This document shows, in pieces, positions 46,601 to 58,600 of a DNA stretch of 64,000 bases. Made by a program: the position numbers and the translations under genes. The notes below the pieces were generated by a model, which ran no database searches, was not told where the DNA came from, and saw only the letters and a list, made by a program, of their open reading frames with translations. The stretch covers positions 18,309,691 through 18,373,690 of the forward strand of contig CP092874.1 in the NCBI GenBank assembly GCA_030710605.1, written 5' to 3'. Numbering within the stretch: the first letter of the stretch is position 1; each line of letters starts with the position of its first letter. This DNA is from Cordylochernes scorpioides (taxonomy: Eukaryota > Arthropoda > Arachnida > Pseudoscorpiones > Chernetidae).

Positions 46601-49600
46601 AAGATTTTCAACCACGACTGCATCACCATTACCATAATCCTCAACATGATCTAAATACAACAGAAAATTTCATTCATTTTCTTTATTAAATATAAGATAT
46701 ACAGGGTGATCCAAAAGTCCCGCACAACTTTAAAAATTAATAACTCCCCGAATATTTGCGCTAGAGCAATGCGGTAAACACCATTGTATTCAGGATGCAA
46801 TGGGATTTTTTATGGCAAATAATGAAAAATTCGAAATTGATTTTAGTTACAATTTTATTCGCCAGATGGCGCTCTACCAGAATCAGAGATTCAGAGGCCA
46901 AATTGTTTGATAAATTGAAAAATATACCTGATCGACACGTATTTTTTCCTTTTTGAATACCAGGAAAGAACCCAAATAATATCAAATAACAAATTAATAA
47001 AACACCACTTCGCCAAAAGTATGAAGAATTGGTTAACGATTTTCAAATACAATCAGAGATATGTAAAATAGGTAAATGCAAATTAAAACATGTAGCAAAA
47101 AGAAAATTGATATTTCAGATACGGTTTGTTTCCGAAGATAATAAATTTCTAATATTTTTAATTCAACTCTCACTCAGTATCGATTATGTTTATTTTAATT
47201 CATTTGAAAAATATGTATCTATCTCTCTCTCTCTCTCTCTGATAATTTATTTTACTCTGGAATGCCGTTGTTGTTTTTGTCGTGTCCAATAAATAGCCTC
47301 AGATGTCTCCATGCATTTCTATCACAGCAGCAGCAGCAATGTCCACTATCTTGGATGTATAAAGCTGCTGCTCTGGGTCTATGTCAATTTTCTGCAAGGC
47401 TGCAGGAATGAGAATATGTGGGTAGGTGTTAGTTCCACACCAGGACTGTTGTTGCATGTTCTATAGGTTCTTGTGCCATCTGGATGTATTTTAATTCCTT
47501 TATAATGTTTTGTTCTAAGTCTTGTTATAGTTTTTGTCAGTTTTCTCTCAGAGTTTATTTCACATATTTGATCTTTTCTTATTTTTTGTTTAATTATCTT
47601 GTATTTTGCCAAAGCATCAGCGTCAAATACTGACATTTGTTATTTATTTTGGCTCAGCTTTCTGGCTTCCTTTGCCAATTCATCTGCCATTTCATTACCC
47701 CGATCTCAACGCAGGCAGGAATCCATTGTAGAATGCAGTTATTCTCCAATGATTCCAGTTGGGTAAGTAACGATGTGTGATTCTAGTATTGCCCTTCTGA
47801 ATTGCTTCTAGAGCGGATATAGGGTCGCTGTATATTAAAATTCCTTCTGCTTGATGCAGGGATGGTTGGTTAAGGCATAAATTAAGAGCTTTCCAGATAG
47901 CTGTCAGTTCACAAGTGAAGTTTGACGAAATCTGTCCTGCTCCTTCTTTGATTTTGATGTTTGTTCCATCTTGCAGTATTATGTTAATTCCGGCCCCTCC
48001 ATTACTCAGGGTAAGGTCTGAAGATCCATCTGTATATGCTGTTAAAGGGCGTGGCCTAGCATTTTTAATCAAGAATCTGTACTATGAGGACATAGCCGTT
48101 AATATTACAAACACATTAGACCTCGAAGCCCAAGATATCAAAGTCTACCTCAATCAAAACAAAGCCATCAACATATACAATATGTATCACCCTCCAAACA
48201 ATAAACTTATTGACGATGGAACAATGCCTCAATTTCTTACAGACAACACTGTTATTGTAGGTACCCTTAATGCCAAACATCAACTATGGGGATGTCCTAC
48301 GCCAAACCCAAGAGGCAAAATACTATCAAACATATTTGACGACAATGCCTTCATGTGCTTAAATGATGGGAATCCTACCCATCATTCATACAAGCTATAA
48401 TACTGCACAAGCCCTTGATATAAGTTTTTACTATCCTGACATTTTCCACAAATGCAAATAGCAAATATTAAAAGGTTTTGGAAGTGATCATTTGCCTAAT
48501 TTGATAGAAATTAGCACCAAGACCCCAAAACTAGCTCAATTAAGAAAAATTCTGAAACTTCAAAAAGGCTAATATGATATCTTTCGAAAACACCATTATT
48601 AAAGCAGCCAAAGTTTCAATACCAAGAGGTAATATAAAGAAATGGATTCCAAATTATACACACCAGACAAAAAATATTCACACTTATAACTAAAAGAAAT
48701 GAACTACAAAAAAAGTGCACCCAAAACCAAACAAATTATATAGCTGAACTGAACATTGTGATTGCAAAAATAAAAAGATTATACGTAAATGTGAAAAGGA
48801 AAAAATGGAAACAAACTTGTGAAAACCTGAACCCAAGAAACCCAAATACAAAACTTTGGAATTTGGCAAAACAAATTGACAGAGCCCAGCCAAAAACTGA
48901 AAACACAAATATGATTAAGAATACAGATAGTACACCAGCAACTAATGACAAAATTGCTGCCAATCTTTTAGGTAATTCATATCAAATAAGTAGTAAAATC
49001 AAGGTTGAAAAAAGGCCCGAAAGATTATTCATGACTGTAAAATGTCACCAGCACTCATAATATTTTCCATGAAAAAAATCAATATGAAAAAGCTAGCTTA
49101 TGCATTAGAAAACACTGACCTAAACAAGACTCCTGGGCCAGATGGAATCCATGGCCGAATGATATCAAACTTGGGCAAAATTGGCAAAGAAAGACTTCTT
49201 AATATTTTCAATAACTCCTGGAAAACTGGAAAATTGCCTCAAGACTGTAAAAATGCAACAATAATTCCCATTAAAAAACTTGACAAATCTGCTGATGACC
49301 CAAAAAACTACCGACCTATCTCCCTAACAAATATTTGCTGCAAATTAATGGAAAAAAATTATACTCAGACGAGACTCACCTACCACCCCCGACACAAGAA
49401 ATCTCTTACCAGAAGAACAATATGGATTTAGGAAAGGACATGGGACAATATAGACCAACTCTTATTTTTCACACAAAAGGTAAAAGATGCACAAAAAAAA
49501 AAAAAAAAAACAACTAACCACACCTTAGCTGCTTTTTAGACCTTACACAAGCTTTTGATAAGGTATGGAAAAACAAGTTAATTACAAAATTATACAAACA

Positions 49601-52600
49601 TTTCAAAATTGATGGAAAAGCTATCACTTGGATAAATGATTCCCTTAAAAATATATAAATCGGGGTCAAATATAATGGCACTCTATCTAAAACCTTCAAA
49701 TTGTACCTAGGATTACCACAAGGATCAATCCTTAGCCCAACTCTCTTCACCCTATTTATTGTAGGCATAGAAGAAAAATTTTCAAATAAAACCAATATTG
49801 GACTTTTCGCTGATGACATTATTCTATGGAGCAGTAACACTAACTGGAAAAAAGCTGAAAGAGATTTGAACAAGACTCTTCTCCACCTAGAAAAATTTGC
49901 TAATAAAAATAAATTAGAATTTAACCCCCAAAAATCTGAAACCTGTCTTTTTACTACCGATAAGAAACTATACAAAATAAGACCAAAATATTCTGAAAGA
50001 ACAACAATTACAATATAATAAACATCCTAAATATCTCGGCTACACCCTGGATCCAGAAATTAAAACCAGTAAGCATATTGAAGGAGTTGTTAGAAAATGA
50101 AGAGACCGACTAAAAATCTTGAAATATATTTCAGGAAGAGTGGGGAGCTGAAGCAACAACACTAAAATTAACTTACACATCTCTAATGAGACCTATCTTG
50201 GAATATGGATATCAAATCTATGGTACAGCATCTGAAACAAATCTAAAATCACTGGAAAGGATACAACTAAGTGCAGCCAGAAATATTACAGGTCTTCGAA
50301 AAACCTGCCCTAATAATATTGTACTTTACGAGGCAGACATTATGCCCTTGAAGGATAGAATAAGCTACAATCTGCCAAAATATATAAACAAAATCAAGAG
50401 TTATGAAAACAAACACAGAACTTTCAATTACATACTTAATTGGGAACTCAATATAAGATTCAAAAAAGAAGGCCCTCTCCACCTGGCCAAAAGAAATTAA
50501 TTTTTAAAATATAAAGTGGAAAAATATTATTTAGCTGAAAAATATCTCCATGCGAACCACTACCAAAATGTTATTTTTAATGCCACTTTAAATGAACCCA
50601 CCAACAGACAATACCAAAATCCAGAATACTTAAAACAATTATCATTAGAAATAATTAATAAAATTCCTAAAAATGCAATAACTATCTATACCGATGGTAG
50701 CAGAGACGAGTTGGGACACACTGGCAGTGGCTGTCTCATCAAAACCACAAATGACATTGAGAAAATAAACAGAAGAAACCCAGAATTTTGCTCAGTCTTC
50801 AGATCAGAACTTATAGCCATCTATGAAGTCTTAAAATCCATCAGAAACATTAAACATCACGATATATGGATTCTTACTGATAGTAGAAGTGCCATGCAAC
50901 ACCTAAGTCACACAGGGGATCTTAGAGACAAAGTAAGCAGAAACATAATTTGTTATCTCCAAAAACTCTCAATACCTCAAAAATTCACCTTCAATGGATA
51001 CCCTTACATGTTAGCATTGAAGGCAATGAAGCTGCTGATGCGCTAGCGAAAAAAGGCACAAAAGAACCCTTGCTACAGAAAAATAAACTTACTTTTAAAG
51101 AAATAGAAACAGTAGCAAAAATAAACAAGAACTGGAGGATCCCACCTAAGCACAGTTGGTATACCCTAGAAGCAGATGGCCACCCAGACCTTTAGGTCCA
51201 CAAGCCGGCATGCGAAGCATGCCCTTCGCTGCTATTCTGTTCAACTCATAAGCCAAGTAACGGTATCCAAGCTAGTGCTTGGACATTGTACCTGGGAACA
51301 CCACCTCCCAGACAACGTGTCTGGAAGGATTTCTATACCGGTGGCCTTTAATCACAGCAAAATAGGAAACTATCTACTGTGTCCAGCAGGGACCGCGGGG
51401 AGGCAGCCCCCGGTCGACTCTGTTCACTCACAGCTGAGGAAAAGCTCAGCTGCCACGTCGTGGGCTTTCTCAAGAAGCTTGCTGTGATTTCTCAGCAGCT
51501 TACTCTCGATCGCGCCCCTCGCCCTCCTTCTCTCTTCCTGCACACCCACTACCCTTGGACAATCCAAGACGTAGTGGCGTGCATTCATATCCCTTTCTCC
51601 ATAGACGCAATCAGGGTTTCTCTTAATTTTAAATCTGTGGAGACTTGGGGAAGAGCCCATGTCCCGAACTACCCTAATGAGTTTGTGGGACATTACCTTA
51701 CAGAGGTACTTGGGTGTTGTTACCCCCATTGAATACCTCTCTCCCCTTCACACTGTTCCTCCATCTGTCCAACCATAAGTCCTGTACGTGCCCCCTGATC
51801 CTCCTATAAACTTCTTTCTTGGTCACTGGGGTCCTCAGTGATCTACCTCTAAAGCATCCTGCCTTAGCGATCCTGTCTGCGAACTCATTACCTTCGATGA
51901 GGCTGTGTCTACTAAACCAAGGGAGCTCCGGAGCCCGCGTCATCATCTCCAGCTCCTGGATTATTTGATGCGCGAGTTGCCCTTTCTCCAGATTGATGGC
52001 GACGAGGGCCGACACACAATCTGAATAGAGGCGGTCCGGGCTGAAGTTCTTCTCGGCACACACTCTGAGGGCTACCCTGATCGCAACCAGCTCGGCTGAA
52101 AAGACCAATTCGCCCACTCTGAGTGTTAAACTTTCTTGGAAGATCAGCTCTCCATTAGTGAATATCACTACCCCAGCTCCAGTATTGGTTCCAGACTTAC
52201 TACAATCAGTGAAAACCTCCGTGCCAATCCCTGTCGGCCCTCCAGGACTCCAATTCCACTTTGGCAACCACTGCGGAGGCTTCCTTGGATCCCTCTTCGA
52301 TTCCAGGCCCCCCCGCTTCAAGTCCCAGGGCATCTTCCCTGTTCTCCCAGATCTTCTGTCTGATGGTCTCCTCCTCTAGTTTCAATCCCAGGGGAATAAG
52401 CCCAGCGGGGACCAAAAAGGCCTCACTGCTGGTAGTGCGATATCCCCCTGTGATTCTGAGTGCCGCTGTCCTCTGCACTCTTTCTAGAGTTGTTGCCACC
52501 TTCTGATCCCTGTTTCGGCGCCACCAAGCCCCGGAAGCATATAGCAAGATTGGCTCGACACAGGAGAGGCAGAGGTTCCTAAAAATAGTACCCTCCTCCT

Positions 52601-55600
52601 CCCCCCCCCCCTGTTGAGAGCCAACCAGGACAGGCCTGCACAACGCCTCCCTGCCTCTCGCCACCATCTCCTCCGCCTGGTATTGCCAACCCATCTTGTC
52701 ATCAATGACCACCCTCAGAATGGTCATCCTATTGACCAACGCTACCCTCCGTCCTTCCATCCGGATAGCCGGCTTGTGTTCCCATTTGATCCCTTTCCTT
52801 TTAGTTCTTATGTCCCTAGGCTTAAAGCTGAGGGCTTTAGTTTTGGAGACATTGAACTTAAGGCCAGAGTCATGGGCCCAGATCGAGAGAATTTGGAGAG
52901 AAGTTCCAACACACTTCTCAGCCTTCGCTCTCGAAGCAGCCTCAATGAGGAGGAACTGGTCGTCAGCATAGAGAACCAGCCTGGCTCCCTCAGGGAGCTC
53001 CTCCTGGAAAACGGTGTTTACCAGGATATTCCACAGAATAGGTCCGCAGCAAGAGCCCTGGGGGCAACCCCTAGCACAGTTTCTTTCCAACTTCCGCCCA
53101 CCAAAACTGAGGCTAATCCGTCTATCCCTCAGGAAGTCACGAACCAAGCTGCACAAATTATCAGGACAACCCATGTCCATCAAATTTCTCATCAGCTTGT
53201 TCCAGCTCATGGAGTTGAACGCACCATCAATGTCCAGGGCCACGAAAAGAACCCAAGCACCCTTATTTAAGCCCATCTCAACCCCCTCTAACACCTCGTT
53301 CAGAGCTGTGGTTGTGGACTTCCCTTCCCTAAAACCATGTTGGAAAGAGGAAAGGAGTTCATTACTCTCTAGCCAATGCTCCAGTCGCTGAGCTAGTAGG
53401 CTATCCAGGACTATACCTAGACACACTAGTAAAGAAAGCGGACGATAATCATAGGAGAATTACCCTTTCTACCAGACTTTTCGAGAAGCACTACTCGGGC
53501 AACCTTCCATGCCTCAGGAAATGTACCAGTGTCCAGGCACCTATTGAATAACCTGGAAAGAGGCGATGGGTGCATCCTTACCAGGGCTTTCACGACCGTG
53601 TTATCGATCCCTTCGGGACCAGGAGATTTCCTTTTCCCGAAATTGAAAGCCGTCAGTTTCACCTCATTCTCAGAAAAGGGCGGATCTACCAAACCACAAG
53701 TGGTCAGAGAGATCTCGTCCTCTGGTTCCTCGTTTCCGAAGTGCCGATCCAAGTTGTTTTTATTTTGTCTTCTGCTTTCGAGCGAGTAGGTCTAGAACAC
53801 ATTCTCTCTGAATTTTCTCATTGTTGGTGGGTGAAACAGCACCAGTGATTATTTTGGCCGCTTTTGCTTGAACACTGTGTAGTCTTACTTTTAGTGATGA
53901 GCTTGAGGGAGCCCAGACCGGTGTTGCATATTCCATTATCGGCCTTATTAAGGTGGTATATCTTGTTCTGAGAAATCTGGGTTTTGCCCCCCCAATTTGT
54001 TCCACATAGCCTTCTCAGAATGTTTAGTTTTCTGATAGCTCTATTTGAGGTGCTAATTATGTGTTCTGAAAATTCCAATTCCTCATCAATAATAATTAAA
54101 ATAATTTTGTTGACATCTTGTCAATACATGCACAGTCTGCACTATTAAAAAAAGATAATATGCATTATATACACTATGTACAATAAATATGGCGCCTCTG
54201 CCAGCGCTGCAGAATTTGGTGGAAAATCGCCAATGGGTCTCCAGCGACACCACGCATTTTGCGATCTACGATGAATACGTAGATCGCGTACTTCGCCGCT
54301 TAGGAGATGGTGATGGCGTGGTCCTCGAGACCAACTTGAAAGATCCAGGACTGCAGTATCACACCTAGGTATTGTGGATTTCTAATTTCATCAATTATTT
54401 GTTTGTTTATGCTTATTTTGTGGTTATATTTATGCCTTTTTCCCTGTGAGTGGAGAAGACGCATAGGTTTGGTTTTATTGGGTTTATGGTCATTTGGAGT
54501 TCCATTGCCCACTTTTCCAGTCCTCTCATTGATGTGTTCAGTATTTTTTACGATTTTTCCATGCTGCTACTTGTGTGCCATATGGCTATATCATCTGCAT
54601 AACAGGGAACCTTTGTGTCTTCAGTGAGGTAAGGATGGATGTCGTTAATATATAGCAGATAGAGTAGAGGACTGAGCACAGATCCCTGAGTTACACCAGC
54701 CCATGTTCTTCCTTCCTTGGAAAATTCTCCATTGACCCGAACCTTTAACCTTCTTCCCCTCAAGAAGTCTGCAATCCAGATTAAGGTTTTTCCTCTTACT
54801 CCGATGTTGTGCAGCTTTTCACGTAATTTCTCCCTCCACACTCGATCAAAAGCTGAGGTCATATCAAGGAATATAGCCGTGGTCTTCTTTGGCGGTTTTT
54901 CCTGGAAAGAATCTATTATTGATTGACAGAAGTAGAACAGTTGATCAGTCGTACAGTGCTGGGATCTATAGGCAGTTTGGTAGAGGTTTATTTTATTATT
55001 GTTAGTGAGCCAGACTATGAGCCTAGAGTGGATAATTCGTTCTGGTATTTTACAAAGTATGCTGGTGAGAGCAATTGGCCGATAGTTCTTGTATTCCTTG
55101 GCATCTTTGTTTAACTTCAGTATTGGCACTATAATTGATATCTTCCAATTCTTTGGTAGTTTACCAGTTTGCCATGAAAATCTTCAGTATTCGTAGGAGT
55201 TGATTTTTCAGCTTTACTCCAAAGTGTTTAATCATTTGACCAAATATTAGAGCATCTCCAGGTGACATCTTGTATTTAACTTTCCTATTGATGAGTTTAG
55301 CTCATTCAGTGTGAAGTCTCTCGAGTAAATATCTTGTTGATGGTAATTTCTTGCTTGTTTAACTAACCTGTTTACATTATTTTTTAGAGTCCTGCCTTCA
55401 TTCGTATAGCTGAGTCTGGAAGTGCTTGAAAGATATTCAGCAATTATTTCAGCCATCTGTTTGTTCGTTCTCGCTATTCATATCGGTTAGAGTATTGGAG
55501 GATTAGTGTTGGTTTTTATTGTTTTATAACACTAATTATATTTCAGTGATGGCTTTCCTTTTTTGGATCCATTTTTTTTTTCGCAGAATTCTGCCATTTT

Positions 55601-58600
55601 TCTTGTTTGCATATCCAAATTTCTTGTTCTATTTTGTGACTAATTTCAATGATTTCCTTTCTGTTTTCTTCTGTTTTATTTTTTTAAGAAGTTCATTGAT
55701 ATTGTCTCTCTCTCTGAAATCATTGCCTCGATGTTGTGGTCCTTCCAGTAAGGTATCCACCGGTCTTTACGTCTACCTCTAGGTATCGATGCTTTTGCAG
55801 CTTTTGAAATGTTCGAAGAGAATTTTTCCAAGTTTTTGTCAAGCGTTCTGTAATTCAATTTTTCGTTGCACAGTTCTTCAAGCTTTTCTGTGATTTTTTT
55901 TCAATTCGGCTTTCCTAAAGTTCCATGTTTTTTTATTCTAATGGACATTCTCAATTTTGGAGTTTAGGGTTGTTAAAATTGGTCTGTGGTCACTGATTGC
56001 ACCTCTCAGGATTTTCCATTGTGTTGTGGGTGCGATGTTGTAATTTATCGCTGTGATGTCTATTGCGGATTCTGTGCCTGTGGACTTAGATAGGTAGGTG
56101 TTTTCTCCGTTATTTAACGGTGTAAGGTCGAGGTCGGTTAGCATGTCCTCAACCTGCTGACTTTTGTTATCCTGGACAGGTGATCCCCAAATTGAACTTT
56201 TGGCGTTAAATTCGCCGAGTATGATTGTGATATCCGAAGACGCTTCACTTAATGTCTCTATTGTGTGTACCCATACAAAATTCAAAGATTTCACGAGCTG
56301 AAAGTTGGCGATTTTGAGATGCGTCAAGAATTCGCTGCATGGGTTTTACGGCAAATTGATATTGATGAAAACTGGCTGTCGAATGTTCTGTGGACAGATG
56401 ATGCTCACTTTTCTCTAAACGGAGAATTTAACATTCAAAACAGCCGTATTTGGGCAACAGAAAACCCTAGGATTTTTACAGAAATGCCACTTTACCAGCC
56501 TAGAGTTACAGTTTTGTGTGGGTTCACTTCTTTTATTATTGGGCCATTTTTCTTTGAAAAATCAATGGAAGAACTTTTAAAACCGTTTTTGTAACTGGTG
56601 AACGTTATGTTCAACCTTTGAGAGAAAAGGGTATTCCCATATTGCAGGGCAAAAGCACTAAGCGAAATAACATTCATGAAAGATGGAGGACCTCCTCATA
56701 TCTCCCGAGGTGCCAAACAATTGCTGAAGGATATGTTCGGTGAAAATCGTATGATAAGTCGCCACTTTATATACCAGTGGCCTCCAAGATCACCAGACTT
56801 GACGCCTTGCGATTTTTGTCTATGGGGGTACATTAAATCGTGTGTTTATCGATGCTGGCCTACCACATTGGCCATGCTGAAGGCTTCTATCAGATGGCAC
56901 GTTTTATCAATTTCAACAGATATATATATATATATATATATATGTTATTTAATGCTGTCCATTCTGTCATTTATCGTCTCCAGGCGGTGATTGAGAATAA
57001 AGGGTGCCACATTGAGCAAGGATTGTGACCTAATACAAGAGAGAAAGCAGTTACCTCATGTGTTATATAAGCTGCCATGTATTATATTATCTACCAATAT
57101 TTTGCAGCTCTTTGTGTTGGGATATGGGGATAATAAATGCTGTCCTCACATCATGACTCTATTTTTTGTGAACAGTAATATTTTGTTTGTCATTTGCTCA
57201 CATATTATGTCGTGCAAACCAGAGTGTTATAACTTCTCGAATAACACTGGTACACACAATTTTCCCCCTTATGTTTAGTTTTCGCTTTTCGCTCATTAGA
57301 AGAAATAGCATAAGGAATATTTTCTGTACACCAATAACTTTAGAAATTTTGTGAAAAAAAAATAATACATAATGATTTTACTACCACGTTTTTCAACGCA
57401 AAAGGTCGATTTAAAAATTATTTTTATTCGAGGGGACACATTTTTTAAAATTGTGTACAGTATAATAAACAATGATAACATTTGACAAGCCCATAGGATA
57501 TTTGGAATAAAGTACGACAAATATATTTTGTCACTCCCCTCTATATTTCATTTGTTGGATCATGACAAATATCCAGTTAAATAGTCAAGGGTCGCCAATC
57601 AGTCAAGAAACTACACATTTCTTATAGCAAGAAATCCTATTATTAGTGCCATCATAATTTTTGGTACTATATTAACATTTCATAAATTCGTGTATTGATA
57701 TCAGCAGTGTTTTTCAAACATTCAATCTATTTCACAAAACCCCATATAAAATATACATATTTTTGCTACATGTTTTAATTTGCATATACCTATTTTACAT
57801 ATCTCTGATTGTATTTGAAAATCGTTAACCATTTCTTCTAACTTTTGGCGAAGTGGTGTTTTATTAATTTGTTATTTGATATTATTAGGGTTCTTTCTTG
57901 GTATTCAAAAAGGGAAAATATGTGTCGATCAGTTATATTTTTCAATTTATCAAACAATTTGGCCGCTGAATCTCTGATTCTGGTAGAGCGCCATCTGGCG
58001 AATAAAATTGTAACTAAAATCAATTTCGAATTTTTCATTATTTGCCATAAAAAATCCCATTGCATCCTGAATACAATGGTGTTTACCGCATTGCTCTAGC
58101 GCAAATATTCGGGGAGTTATTAATTTTTAAAGTTGTGCGGGACTTTTGGATCACCCTGTATATACGGGTAGATATTTACATAATTAAAAATTTATTCTTC
58201 AAATAAAAGACACTTTACGGCCAGTAAATCTTTTTATTACCTCGACGTTTCGACAAAAATCTTTTGTCTTTGTCAGGAGCGAACAAAAAATTAAAACATT
58301 TGACAAAGCCTTAGAAATTATTCTAAGGCTGCAAGAGCAAAGACAAAAAAGATTTTTGTCGAAAGGTCGAGACAATAAAAATATTTACTGGCCGAATTAT
58401 CTTTTATTTGAAGAATTATGAATGCCGGTCATTCTATCTTTAAGATAGAAATTTCTTAAGAAATGAATGATTATTCCATCTTAGAAATAATGTCTGGCGA
58501 TTCCTTGTAATTTTGTTTATTCAGAAAAAGTTTCCAATGCGGGATTCGAGCCCGGGTCGTTACTGTCGAAATCGAAACCATACTGTCGAATTAAACAACT

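Larger units (their letters stand above)
46702..58158 (+). mobile_element. Composite DNA transposon B with about 400-bp inverted termini
   Basis: Starts CAGGGTGATCCAAAAGTCCC and ends with the inverse, flanked by TA. Content in order: 5'-side arm (46,702 to about 47,105); LINE-1 3' part (-); LINE-2 (+); LINE-3 (-); LINE-1 5' part (-); transposase DDE part (+); long 3'-side arm (57,029-58,158). LINE-1 entered the transposon first, then LINE-2 and LINE-3 entered LINE-1. Element A shares both arms and the LINE-1 junction, so A and B descend from one copy. Confidence 0.85.

Noticed and set aside
52614-53270. 218-codon plus-strand frame as a gene
   Set aside because: Antisense shadow of the LINE-3 reverse transcriptase, which has recognisable motifs on the minus strand.
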